11,288 nt of DNA from CAYLNM01 sp964385045 (GTDB lineage Bacteria > Planctomycetota > Phycisphaerae > Phycisphaerales > SM1A02), in NCBI GenBank assembly GCA_964385045.1, contig CAYLNM010000137.1:1-11288 (forward strand), given 5' to 3'. The notes under the pieces were generated by a model, which saw only the letters and a list, made by a program, of their open reading frames with translations, had not been told where the DNA came from and searched no databases. This document shows, piece after piece, positions 1 to 8,746 of the stretch; position 1 is the first letter of the stretch, and each line of letters begins with the position of its first letter. The position numbers and the translations under genes were made by a program.

Positions 1-188
1 CCGCCGGTCCGGCCGGCCCCGCCGTCGCCGCATCCGCCGCCCCATCCGCCGCCCCATCCGCCACGGAGTCCGCCGTCGCCGCGGCAGCCACGGTCCGGCC
101 GCCGCTCGCGCCGCGCTTCCGACGTCCACCGGCGCCGCGTCCCGAGACGGTCCGCGCACCGTGGCCGCCCCCGCTACCCTCTGCCGCC

Positions 189-190
<2 letters not shown>
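1..190 (-). CDS. Possible partial gene leaving the left edge (N-terminal region only)
   Basis: A minus-strand frame stays open from an ATG at 190 to the window edge (63 codons). It would encode a Gly/Arg-rich basic start, with residues 17-32 rich in R, K and G, then an Ala/Asp-rich stretch with a DGAA repeat and a run of Ala, Gly and Pro. No domain is recognisable. The ATG overlaps the start codon of the plus-strand decarboxylase gene (shared CATG at 188-191), which leaves no room for a promoter, so a later in-frame GTG at 91 is at least as likely. Simple composition is expected by chance at this G+C, so this may not be a gene at all. No function can be assigned. Confidence 0.25.
31..62. repeat. 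12-bp short tandem repeat, about 2.5 copies
   Basis: The sequence CATCCGCCGCCC recurs with a 12-bp period (CAT at 31, 43 and 55), followed by a partial copy. The period is a multiple of three. Read on the minus strand it gives repeating Asp-Gly-Ala-Ala, so it may be a repeat inside a low-complexity coding region. A simple GC-rich intergenic repeat is the alternative. Confidence 0.6.
175..180 (+). promoter_or_regulatory. Candidate -10 element just upstream of the decarboxylase start
   Basis: TACCCT fits the TANNNT -10 pattern. It ends 8 bases before the ATG at 189, so transcription would start at or within about two bases of the start codon. No Shine-Dalgarno sequence is visible before that ATG, which agrees with a leaderless or nearly leaderless mRNA. 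No convincing -35 box is seen. Confidence 0.3.
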
Positions 191-1158
<968 letters not shown>

Positions 1159-1160
<2 letters not shown>

Positions 1161-1196
1161 GCCGGGCGCGGCGGCTCTCGACGCCGCGGCCGGCTC
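1159..1196. terminator. Long hairpin between convergent uxs and malQ, probable two-way terminator
   Basis: Outer arms GAGCCGG (1159-1165) and CCGGCTC (1190-1196) enclose inner arms CGCGGCG (1167-1173) and CGCCGCG (1182-1188). This makes 14 base pairs with one G/G mismatch and an 8-base loop. The outer arm begins inside the uxs stop codon. No real T-run follows on either side, but the site between two converging genes suits a shared terminator. Confidence 0.7.
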
Positions 1197-1213
1197 GTTC
1201 GCGGCGGCGGACC

Positions 1214-3541
1214 TCAGTCCGCGTCGGTCCCCGACGCGGCCCGGATCTCCGCGAGCCGTGCGAGCCGCTCGGCCGCGTCGCCGGCCCGGATCGCGTCGAG
1301 GCCGCGGGCGGCGATCCGCGTCCACGCCGGGAAGGCATGCGTGACGCCGGGGACGTTCTGCGGCTCGGTCTCGAGCCACAGGTCCTCCAGCGCGACCATC
1401 ACCACGTCGGCCCGCCCGGCCGCGAGGTGCGCGAGCAGCCCGTCGAGCAGCTCGGCGAGCTCCGCGGCCCCGGCGGCCCCGGCCCCCTCGCCGGAGCGGT
1501 TGTCCGCGCCGGCGCCGAGGCGCCCCGCGCGGGCCAGCGACGCCCGCAGCCCCGCGAGCTCCGCCGCCCGCCCCGCGTCGCGATCCGCCCGCTCCGCCGC
1601 GTCGACGACGTTCGCGGCGAGGAGGATGGCCGAGTCGCGGCCCGCCCAGTGCCCGGCGAAGGTCGGGGTGTCGTGGGTGTTCACGCTCGCGATGGTGCGG
1701 GGGGGCGAGGCCGGCAGCGCGTGATGCTCCTCGCGCGGCAGCTCGAACTGCGCGACCCGCATCCCGAGCAGCTCGTGCCGCTCGAGCATCGCCTCGGTCT
1801 CGGGGGGGACGGTGCCGAGGTCCTCGCCCACCACCGTGCAGCCGCGCCGGTGGGCCGCGATCGCCACCGCGGCCGCGAGCGGCTCGGCCGGCTGCCGGAG
1901 GTAGTGCCCCTGCGTGGCGGGCGTTCCCGCCGGGATGCAGTAGATCCGGTTGAGCCCCATGACGTGGTCGATGCGGACGAGGCGCCCGGCCGCCGCCGCG
2001 TGGGCGAAGGTCCGCCGCATCAGGTCGGCGCCGTCCGCCGCCGCCCCGCCCGGGTGCATCGGGGCGAAGCCCCAGTCCTGCCCGCCGGTGAACAGCGCGT
2101 CGGGCGGTGCGCCCGCCGCGACTCCGGTCAGGAACGCTCCCGGGAACCGGGCCGCGTCGGGGCCGTCCGGATGCACGCCCACCGGCACGTCGACGCCGAT
2201 GCCTCCGCCCCGCGCGGCCGGACCCGCGGCCGCGGCCGCGAGCGACTCGGCGGCCAGCCACTGCGCCGCGGCGTGGCGCCGGAAGGCGGCGTCGCGCCGG
2301 CGCGCCGCCTCCGGTCCGCTCGCGTCGTGGCTCGCGCGGTCCGCCACCCGGTCCACGCCCGCGGCCACGTCGGGATGGGCGGCGAGCCAGGCGTCCCGCG
2401 CCGCCCGCAGCCGCTCCCGCCTCCCGACCGCGTCGCCGATCGCCTGCCGCCACGGCCGGGTCCGGTCCGCCTCGCGCCGCCAGTCGACGAACCGGCCGCG
2501 CACGTCCGCCTCGGCGCCGGCCGGGGGGCCGCCCACCGACGAGCCGCCGGGGAGCGCGGGGGCGCCCGCGCCCAGTCGCTCGGCCACCAGCGCGGGGTCG
2601 ATCAGCGTCTCGTCCCACGCCAGCCGGCTCGCCGGGGCGTAGGGGCTGGGCTCGAACGGCTCTCCCGGACCGCCGTCGACGAAGCGCCAGAAGGGCGGCA
2701 GCGTCGCGACGAGGTCGACGCCGGAGCGCGCCGCCCAGTCCGCGAGCCGCCGGAGATGCCCCGCGTGCCCGGGCCCGGGCGGCGGGTCCACGCCGTCGTG
2801 CAGCGCGTGCACCGGGGCGAAGAGGCCGAGCCACGGCCGCGGTGGACGCGGGACCCGCGGGGGGGCGACGAGCAGGTCGAGCCGGATCGTCGCCGCCCGG
2901 GCCGCCGCCGCACCGACCACGTCGGCGGCGGGCATCAGCGTGCCGCGCCAGGCGCCGATCGCGCCGGACCACGGATGCGGACCGTCGCCGGGGCCGGGCC
3001 CGTCCGCCGGCCGCAGCTCGAGCACGATCGGCACCGCCGGCTCGTCGACGCCCGGGGTCGCGGGCGGCCGGCCGTCCTCCTCGGCGGGGGCGACCGGGCC
3101 CATCCACGGCCGGACGCGCGGCGCGGCGTCCCGGTCGAGCTCCGGGTCGGCGAGCGGGGCGAGGTCGTGGAGCCGCCACGCCGCGGCCGGGTCGGCCGCC
3201 GCCGTCGCCCGGGCGATCGCCGCCGGGACCCGCACCGTCACCCGGCTCGGCTCGCCCAGCCACGCCACCGCGACGGCCTCCGTCGTCGGTCGGTGCGCCG
3301 CGATCCGGCCCGCCTCCAGCGCCCCCTCCACGCCGCCGGGGCCGTCGACGTCGTGTCCGAGCGCGGCGAGCGTCGCCAGCACCGCGTCGTCCGGACTGGT
3401 GCGGTCCACGCCGAGCTGATCGCGGAAGTGCCGCCGGATGCCCGCGAGGGCGGCGAGCCGGTCGAGCGCGGGCGCGTCGCGCACCGATCCGAGCGCCGCC
3501 GCGCCGGACGCGTCCACGTGTCCGGGCCCGGCGCCGCTCAC
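1214..3541 (-). CDS. malQ: 4-alpha-glucanotransferase (amylomaltase, GH77)
   Basis: This cytoplasmic enzyme moves maltodextrin segments between chains through alpha-1,4 bonds, recycling the short products of GlgX into chains GlgP can shorten. The protein is 775 residues. An N-terminal region of about 230 residues precedes the GH77 barrel, as in the long MalQ type, and the total is somewhat long for the family. Visible motifs are SPYAPASR (299-306), QDWGF (488-492), RIDHVMGL with nucleophile Asp525, GEDLGTVP with acid/base Glu573, NTHDTPT with Asp624, and NVPG (729-732). The start is a GTG whose last two bases and the next A form the glgX TGA (4-bp GTGA overlap). A GGAG lies 8 bases upstream at 3550-3553. 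The usual Asn-Trp after NVPG reads Ala-Trp here. It is the last gene of the glgP-glgX-malQ operon. Confidence 0.93.
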   Translation of the reverse strand: MSGAGPGHVDASGAAALGSVRDAPALDRLAALAGIRRHFRDQLGVDRTSPDDAVLATLAALGHDVDGPGGVEGALEAGRIAAHRPTTEAVAVAWLGEPSRVTVRVPAAIARATAAADPAAAWRLHDLAPLADPELDRDAAPRVRPWMGPVAPAEEDGRPPATPGVDEPAVPIVLELRPADGPGPGDGPHPWSGAIGAWRGTLMPAADVVGAAAARAATIRLDLLVAPPRVPRPPRPWLGLFAPVHALHDGVDPPPGPGHAGHLRRLADWAARSGVDLVATLPPFWRFVDGGPGEPFEPSPYAPASRLAWDETLIDPALVAERLGAGAPALPGGSSVGGPPAGAEADVRGRFVDWRREADRTRPWRQAIGDAVGRRERLRAARDAWLAAHPDVAAGVDRVADRASHDASGPEAARRRDAAFRRHAAAQWLAAESLAAAAAGPAARGGGIGVDVPVGVHPDGPDAARFPGAFLTGVAAGAPPDALFTGGQDWGFAPMHPGGAAADGADLMRRTFAHAAAAGRLVRIDHVMGLNRIYCIPAGTPATQGHYLRQPAEPLAAAVAIAAHRRGCTVVGEDLGTVPPETEAMLERHELLGMRVAQFELPREEHHALPASPPRTIASVNTHDTPTFAGHWAGRDSAILLAANVVDAAERADRDAGRAAELAGLRASLARAGRLGAGADNRSGEGAGAAGAAELAELLDGLLAHLAAGRADVVMVALEDLWLETEPQNVPGVTHAFPAWTRIAARGLDAIRAGDAAERLARLAEIRAASGTDAD

Positions 3542-5817
3542 GACCGTCGCTCCGCGGTCCCGGCGGACCGTGACGGCGCGTCGCCCGGCCGCTGGGCCCG
3601 CGGGCCGGACAGCAGCACCACCGACGAGCGGGCGCCGAGCTCCAGCGCGGGCTCGGGGAGCGGCATCGCCTCGCCCGGGTCGACCACGTCCGCCGGCGAC
3701 GGGCGGGCGGTGTCGACGAGGCGTCGCCAGCCGCCGGGCCGCGGTTCCGGCAGCCGCCACGCGTGCGGCCGGTCGTCGCCGTTGAGCAGGACGCACACGT
3801 CGGGCCCCGGCAGCCCGCCGGCCCGCACCCGCCACCCGAGCGTGCGCGCCGCGGCCGAGAAGTCGGCCGGTCCGTCCGGCCCCAGCCACGCGACGTCCTC
3901 CTCCCACGGCCCGGGGCGGGTGATCGCGGGCAGGCTCCGGCGACAGGCCGCGAGCCGCCGCACGAAGCGGAGCAGCCCCGCGTCGGCGTGCCGCCGGCTC
4001 CAGTCCAGCCAGGTCGTCTCGTCGTCGAGGCGGTAGGGATTCGTGTTGCCGCCCTGGGTCTGGCCCATCTCGTCGCCCATGCGGATCATCGGCACGCCGG
4101 CGGAGCAGAGGAGGATGACGAGGGCGTTCCGCACCTGCCGCGCCCGCACCGCCTCGACCGCGGCCGGCGCCCCCGGGCCCTCGTGTCCGCCGTTCCACCG
4201 GCACTCGTCCGGCCCGTCGCGATTGGCGTGGCCGTTGGCGTGGTTCCGGCGCCGCTCGTAGCTCACCAGGTCGCGCAGCGTCGAGCCGTCGTGGCTGACG
4301 ACGTGGTTCACGCTGCGCCGGTGGCCGTCCGGCTTGCCGGCGGCGTCGCGGAAGAGGTCGCTGCTCCCGTGCACCCGCGTCGCGAGGTCGGCGGCGGCGC
4401 CGGGGCGCCCGGCGAGGAAGCGCTGCACCGTGTCGCGGTACGCGCCGTTCCACTGCATCCACTCGCGTCCGGGGAAGGCGGGCCCGAGCATCACGGTGCC
4501 CGCGGCGTCCCACGGCTCGGCGATCAGCCGCGCGCCGGCGAGCCACGGATCGCGGCGCACGTCCTCGATCAGCGGGGCCCGGTGCGTGCCGCCCGCGTCC
4601 ACCTCGTCCCCGCGGGCGAGCACCGCCGCGAGGTCGAAGCGGAAGCCGTCGATCCCCATCGCGCCCCGCCACCAGCGCAGGCAGTCGAGGACGAGACGCC
4701 GGGCGAGCGGCCGCGTGACGTCGATCGTGTTGCGGCAGCCGGTGAGGTCCGCGGGGCTGCGGCCGTCCTCCGCCCGCAGGTAGAAGGCCCCGTGGTCGAT
4801 CCCGCGCAGGCTCGTGGTCGGCCCGTCGTCGCCGGCCTCGCCGGTGTGGTTGAGGACGACGTCGAGGATCACCTCGATCCCCGCCCGGTGCAGGGCGGCG
4901 ACCATCGCGCGGCACTCCGTCAGCGCGGTCTCCGGCCGACCGTCGGTGGCGTAGCCCGCGTGCGGGGCGAGGAAGCCCAGCGGCATGTAGCCCCAGTAGT
5001 TGGGCTCGGTCGGATCGAACGCGAACACCGGCATCAGCTCGATCGCGGTGACGCCGAGCTCGACGAGATGCGGGATGCGGTCGATGACGCCGAGGTAGGT
5101 GCCGCGCCGCTTCGGCGGCACGCCCGAGGCGGGGTGCCGCGTGAAGCCGCGGACGTGGGCCTCGTAGATCAGGAGCTCGGACGCGGGACGCGGCGGCAGG
5201 GGGGCGGGACGCCACGGGCTGGCCGGATCGCCGGCGAGCGGATCGCCCTCGACCTCGTCCGGCCACGGCTCGCGCACGAGCAGCGACAGCGGCGCACGGC
5301 CGAGCGTGTCGCCGGGCCCGCACGCGGCGGCGCGGTCCCCGGTGGGCGGCAGTCGCACCCCGCGGCCCCACGGGTCCAGCAGCAGCTTGTCGGGATCGAA
5401 GCGGTCGAAGGGGTCGTGCTCGGGATCACCGGGACGCGGGCCGTCGACCCGGAAGCCGTAGAGCCGGGCGCCGCCGAGCTCGCGGCGCGGCACCCGCGTC
5501 CACCAGGCCCGGCCGAGGGGACCGAACACCGGCGTGAGGGCGCGGGTGAGCACCGGGCGGGCCCAGCCGCCGTCGTCGAAGAACGACACCCGCACCGAGC
5601 GGGCCCGCGGGGCCGGCAGCAGCACGTCCCACGCGTCCAGCTCGGGACGCCAGCTCGCCCCGAAGCGGGGCGTGGCGTGGAGCCCGGGCTCGTCCGCCTC
5701 ACCGCGGCGGGGGTCCCGGTGCGATCGCCGGTCGTGGGTTGCCGGCGCGGGCCGGGCGGAGGCGGGCGCGTCCGACGCGGATCCCGCCCGGGTGCGGGGC
5801 GAGGGAGCCGTCGTCAT
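3538..5817 (-). CDS. glgX: Glycogen debranching enzyme, isoamylase type (GH13)
   Basis: It hydrolyses alpha-1,6 branches of phosphorylase-limit glycogen, releasing short maltodextrins in the cytoplasm. The protein is 759 residues. Residues 1-45 are a low-complexity Ala/Pro/Arg tail. A CBM48-like beta domain spans about 50-180, the GH13 barrel about 210-610, and a C-terminal beta domain follows. The four GH13 regions are intact: DVVLNHT (319-325), GFRFDLA with nucleophile Asp395, AEPWD with acid/base Glu434, and VVSHDG with Asp510. YEAHVRGFT (218-226) and the NRDG segment near 532-535 are typical of GlgX. The ATG at 5817 overlaps the glgP stop as ATGA, supporting translational coupling. No strong Shine-Dalgarno is visible before it, so its translation probably depends on glgP. 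The length is slightly above that of common GlgX proteins, mainly through the N-terminal tail. Confidence 0.95.
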   Translation of the reverse strand: MTTAPSPRTRAGSASDAPASARPAPATHDRRSHRDPRRGEADEPGLHATPRFGASWRPELDAWDVLLPAPRARSVRVSFFDDGGWARPVLTRALTPVFGPLGRAWWTRVPRRELGGARLYGFRVDGPRPGDPEHDPFDRFDPDKLLLDPWGRGVRLPPTGDRAAACGPGDTLGRAPLSLLVREPWPDEVEGDPLAGDPASPWRPAPLPPRPASELLIYEAHVRGFTRHPASGVPPKRRGTYLGVIDRIPHLVELGVTAIELMPVFAFDPTEPNYWGYMPLGFLAPHAGYATDGRPETALTECRAMVAALHRAGIEVILDVVLNHTGEAGDDGPTTSLRGIDHGAFYLRAEDGRSPADLTGCRNTIDVTRPLARRLVLDCLRWWRGAMGIDGFRFDLAAVLARGDEVDAGGTHRAPLIEDVRRDPWLAGARLIAEPWDAAGTVMLGPAFPGREWMQWNGAYRDTVQRFLAGRPGAAADLATRVHGSSDLFRDAAGKPDGHRRSVNHVVSHDGSTLRDLVSYERRRNHANGHANRDGPDECRWNGGHEGPGAPAAVEAVRARQVRNALVILLCSAGVPMIRMGDEMGQTQGGNTNPYRLDDETTWLDWSRRHADAGLLRFVRRLAACRRSLPAITRPGPWEEDVAWLGPDGPADFSAAARTLGWRVRAGGLPGPDVCVLLNGDDRPHAWRLPEPRPGGWRRLVDTARPSPADVVDPGEAMPLPEPALELGARSSVVLLSGPRAQRPGDAPSRSAGTAERRS
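3550..3553 (-). promoter_or_regulatory. Shine-Dalgarno sequence for malQ inside glgX
   Basis: GGAG on the minus strand lies 8 bases before the GTG at 3541. It supports that GTG as the malQ start, beside the 4-bp overlap with the glgX stop. Confidence 0.55.
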
Positions 5818-8510
5818 CGGACGGGGACCGCCCTCGGGGCCTCGTCCCCGCCGCGAGCGCCGGACGCGGCGACGGAGACCACCGGCCCGTCGACCTCGTC
5901 GCCCGCCCGGCGGGGCGTGCCGGCCGACGCGGCCGACGCCCCGTTCATCACGGGGGCGACGGCGTCCGGATCCACCATCGTCGCCGGACCCTCGGCCCAG
6001 ACCAGGCCGGGGCGCTCCACCGGCAGCAGGTCGGCGGGTGGGCGCGGAGCGGCCCGCACCGTGAGGTGCGCGGCCGGGCGGTCGGTGCGGACCACCGCCC
6101 GGAACCGCGTGAGGTCCGGCTCCGGCGCGTCGACCTCGGCCGCCACCGGCTCCATCGCCACCACCAGGGGGTCGCCCCCGGGCGTCGCGGGATCGGCGTA
6201 GAGCTCGACCGTCGCCTCCTCGGCCGCGAGCGGGCCGAGCCGCACGTCGGCGACGAACGCCCAGCCGCCGCCCATCCGCGGCCACGGGGCGGCGCGGACC
6301 TCGACCACCTGCACCGCCTCGAGGGCCACGCGGGCCCGCTCGACGGAGGCCTCCAGCTCGGCCGCCCGTCGGCCCTCGCCGGCGGCCCGGGCCCGGTACG
6401 CCGCGGCGGCCGGCCGGTACCAGCCCTCGACGTAGTCGCGGGCCATGCGGAAGGCATCGAAGCGCGGAGTCAGGCGCGACATGCTTGCTCGCACGCGGGT
6501 CAGCCAGGCCCGCGGGATCCCGGCGTGGTCGCGGTCCTGGAACATCGGGACGAGCTCGTCCTCGAGCGTCCGCAGCAGCTCGTGGGCGTCGGCCGCGTCG
6601 TGCTCCGGGCCGTGCTCGGCCTCGTCGCCGATCGCCCAGCCGACGTCCGGCTCGTACGCCTCGTCCCACCATCCGTCGCGCACCGAGCAGTGCAGGCCGC
6701 CGTTGGCGAGGATCTTCATGCCGCTGGTGCCGCACGCCTCGGCCGGGCGCCGCGGAACGTTGAGCCAGCAGTCGACGCCGGCGACGAGGTTCGCCGCGAT
6801 CGTCATGTCGTGGTCGGGCAGGAACACCACGCGATCCGCGAGCTCGGGGTCGGCGGCGAAGCGGGCCATCTCGCGGACCATGCCGCGGCCGCGGCCGTCG
6901 TGCGGGTGGGCCTTGCCGGCCACGAGCAGCTGCACCGGCCGCGCGGGATCGAGCAGCAGCCGCCGCAGCCGCTCGGGGTCGCGGAGCAGGAGGGTCGGCC
7001 GCTTGTAGCCGGTGAACCGCCGGGCGAAGCCGAGCGTCAGGGCGTCGGGATCGAGGATGCCGGCGGCCCGGCGGACGAGCTCCTCGCTCGCTCCCCGCTC
7101 GCGGGCCCAGCGGGCCATGCGGCGGCGCACGAAGCGGACGAGCTTGCGGCGGGCCTCGGTGCGCATCGCCCACAGCCGCTCGTCCGGGACGTCCGCGAGG
7201 TCGATCGCGGCCGGCCGGTCCGCGTGCCGCCACGGGGCGAGCGCCCCGGCCTCCCGCCACAGCTCCTGCGCCGCCGGGCCGATCCACGTGCGTACGTCGA
7301 CGCCGTTGGTGACGTGGCCGATCGGCACCTCCGCCACCGGCACCCGCGGGAACAGCGGGGCGAAGAGGTGACGGCTCACGCGGCCGTGCAGGCGGCTCAC
7401 GCCGTTGACGTGGCCCGCGCCGGCGAGGGCGAGGCGGGCGGTCTCGAAGGGCGCCCCGGGCCCGTCGCCGTGGCCGAGACGGAGCACGGTGCGCGGATCG
7501 ACGCCGATCTGCTCCATCGCGGGCCGCCCGAAGCGGGCGACGAGCTCGACCGGGAAGCGGTCGAACGCGGCGGCGACCGGCGTGTGGGTCGTGAAGACGG
7601 TGCCGGCCCGCGTCGCCCGGAGCGCGACCTGGAACCCGATGCCGTGGCGGCGGGCGAACGCGGCCGCCCGCGCCACCACCGCGAACGCGGCGTGGCCCTC
7701 GTTGAGGTGGCAGACCTCGGGATCGATCCCGAGGGTCTCGAGCAGCCGCCAGCCCCCGAAGCCGAGGACGAGCTCCTGCTGCAGGCGGAGCTCGGGGTCG
7801 GCGGTGTAGAGCTCGGCCGTGACCGCGCGGTCGCGCGGACCGTTCATCGGGTCGTTCGCGTCGAGCAGCAGCAGGCGGACGCGTCCGACGCGCGCCTCCC
7901 ACGCCCGGAGGAACAGCACGCGACCGGGCAGCGGCAGGCGGATCCGGACGGTGCGGCCGGCGGCGTCCCGCAGCGGGCGGACCGGCAGCGTGCTCGCGTC
8001 GTTGTAGGGCCGGGCCTCGAGCTGCGTGCCGTCCTCGGCCAGCTCCTGCCGGAAGGAGCCGTGCTGGTAGAGGATGCCGAGGCCCACGACCGGCAGGCCG
8101 AGGTCGCTGGCCGACTTGAGGTGGTCGCCCGCGAGGACGCCGAGGCCGCCGGAGTAGATCGGCAGCGACTCGTCGAGCCCGAACTCCATGCTGAAGTAGG
8201 CGACCCGCGGGTGGGCGGCCGCGGCGGCGCCGACGCCGCGCGGCGGGCCGGATCCGCCCTCGGCCGCGCGGGCGGTGGTCCACGCCTCGATCGAGGCGAG
8301 GATCGCGGGGTCGCGGGCGGCGGTGGCCAGCTCGTCGTCGGACGCGTTGGCGAGGACCAGGGCGCCGTTGCGGGTACGGGTCCAGGTCTCGGGGTCGAGC
8401 CGCGACCAGATCGCGATCGCGTCGCGACAGCCACACCAGCGCAGGTCCAGCGCGAGCTCGGTGAGCGGCTCGAGCGGGCCCGGCAGCGCACGATCGATGC
8501 AGGCGTCCAT
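5814..8510 (-). CDS. glgP: Alpha-glucan (glycogen/maltodextrin) phosphorylase, short-form family
   Basis: This PLP enzyme releases glucose-1-phosphate from non-reducing ends of glycogen or maltodextrin. The 898-residue protein belongs to the bacterial/archaeal branch that carries an N-terminal DUF3417-like domain. Visible signatures are YFSMEFG (105-111), LPIYSGGLGVLAGDHLKSAS (116-135), HLNEGH (268-273), TTHTPV (307-312), GHVTNGVD (398-405), RRFTGYKR (497-504), LPDHDM (564-569) and the PLP site EACGTSGMK, with the Schiff-base lysine at Lys599, then DGWWDEAY (612-619). Residues 730-840 match the family's C-terminal beta domain. About 55 further low-complexity residues (843-898) look like an extra tail. 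It is the first gene of the operon; the ATG follows AAGGAGG at a 6-base spacing. It could prefer maltodextrin to glycogen, which sequence does not settle. Confidence 0.95.
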   Translation of the reverse strand: MDACIDRALPGPLEPLTELALDLRWCGCRDAIAIWSRLDPETWTRTRNGALVLANASDDELATAARDPAILASIEAWTTARAAEGGSGPPRGVGAAAAAHPRVAYFSMEFGLDESLPIYSGGLGVLAGDHLKSASDLGLPVVGLGILYQHGSFRQELAEDGTQLEARPYNDASTLPVRPLRDAAGRTVRIRLPLPGRVLFLRAWEARVGRVRLLLLDANDPMNGPRDRAVTAELYTADPELRLQQELVLGFGGWRLLETLGIDPEVCHLNEGHAAFAVVARAAAFARRHGIGFQVALRATRAGTVFTTHTPVAAAFDRFPVELVARFGRPAMEQIGVDPRTVLRLGHGDGPGAPFETARLALAGAGHVNGVSRLHGRVSRHLFAPLFPRVPVAEVPIGHVTNGVDVRTWIGPAAQELWREAGALAPWRHADRPAAIDLADVPDERLWAMRTEARRKLVRFVRRRMARWARERGASEELVRRAAGILDPDALTLGFARRFTGYKRPTLLLRDPERLRRLLLDPARPVQLLVAGKAHPHDGRGRGMVREMARFAADPELADRVVFLPDHDMTIAANLVAGVDCWLNVPRRPAEACGTSGMKILANGGLHCSVRDGWWDEAYEPDVGWAIGDEAEHGPEHDAADAHELLRTLEDELVPMFQDRDHAGIPRAWLTRVRASMSRLTPRFDAFRMARDYVEGWYRPAAAAYRARAAGEGRRAAELEASVERARVALEAVQVVEVRAAPWPRMGGGWAFVADVRLGPLAAEEATVELYADPATPGGDPLVVAMEPVAAEVDAPEPDLTRFRAVVRTDRPAAHLTVRAAPRPPADLLPVERPGLVWAEGPATMVDPDAVAPVMNGASAASAGTPRRAGDEVDGPVVSVAASGARGGDEAPRAVPVR

Positions 8511-8516
8511 CGGTCG

Positions 8517-8523
8517 CCTCCTT
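8517..8523 (-). promoter_or_regulatory. Strong Shine-Dalgarno sequence for glgP
   Basis: On the minus strand AAGGAGG ends 6 bases before the ATG at 8510. It fixes the glgP start and is the best ribosome binding site in the window, fitting the lead gene of a coupled operon. Confidence 0.85.
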
Positions 8524-8558
8524 CCCGTTCCCGTGGCCCCCGCGGCCGTGGCGGCGGC

Positions 8559-8564
8559 ATGCTA
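8559..8564 (-). promoter_or_regulatory. Candidate -10 element for the glgP-glgX-malQ operon
   Basis: TAGCAT on the minus strand fits TANNNT and sits about 48 bases upstream of the glgP ATG, in an island of lower G+C. No clear sigma-70 -35 lies 17 bases upstream. A GGAAC-like string there resembles an ECF -35, but the spacing (about 14 bases) is short. It is a guess from position and base composition. Confidence 0.25.
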
Positions 8565-8642
8565 CTGCATCCTCGGACGTTCCCGAGGAGGGCCGCACGG
8601 GGCTTCACGGAATGCTTGCGCGGCGTCGCGGCGGCGTGACGG

Positions 8643-8697
8643 CCGGCGCGGCGCCGGAAGCCACGGCGGCGGGGGCCACGGCGACCGCAAGCCCCCG
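8643..8697 (-). terminator. Inverted repeats downstream of kdsA, possible terminator
   Basis: Between kdsA and glgP there are two compact dyads. CCGGCGC/GCGCCGG (8643-8649 and 8651-8657) is a 15-base near-palindrome. CGGGGGC/GCCCCCG (8670-8676 and 8691-8697) encloses a 14-base loop. A short GGGG/CCCC stem with a 4-base loop (8729-8740) lies closer to the kdsA stop. None is followed by a T-run. They may end kdsA transcription, but small dyads are common at this G+C. Confidence 0.35.
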
Positions 8698-8746
8698 GCC
8701 GCACGGCCGAGCCGGGACGCGCGGGCGGGGGGCGAGCCCCGTTCGC

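Noticed and set aside
31..62. CRISPR-like repeat array at the left edge
   Set aside because: The repeats are 12 bp, directly adjacent with no spacers, and fit codon-length repeats or GC-rich slippage.
3541..5371. In-frame extension of malQ through glgX, suggesting a fusion protein
   Set aside because: The upstream part is an out-of-frame reading of glgX. The GTG at 3541, with GTGA overlap and GGAG, explains the start.
5739..8639. A 966-codon plus-strand frame opposite glgP
   Set aside because: It is antisense to a gene with complete phosphorylase motifs, and its composition shows no domain.
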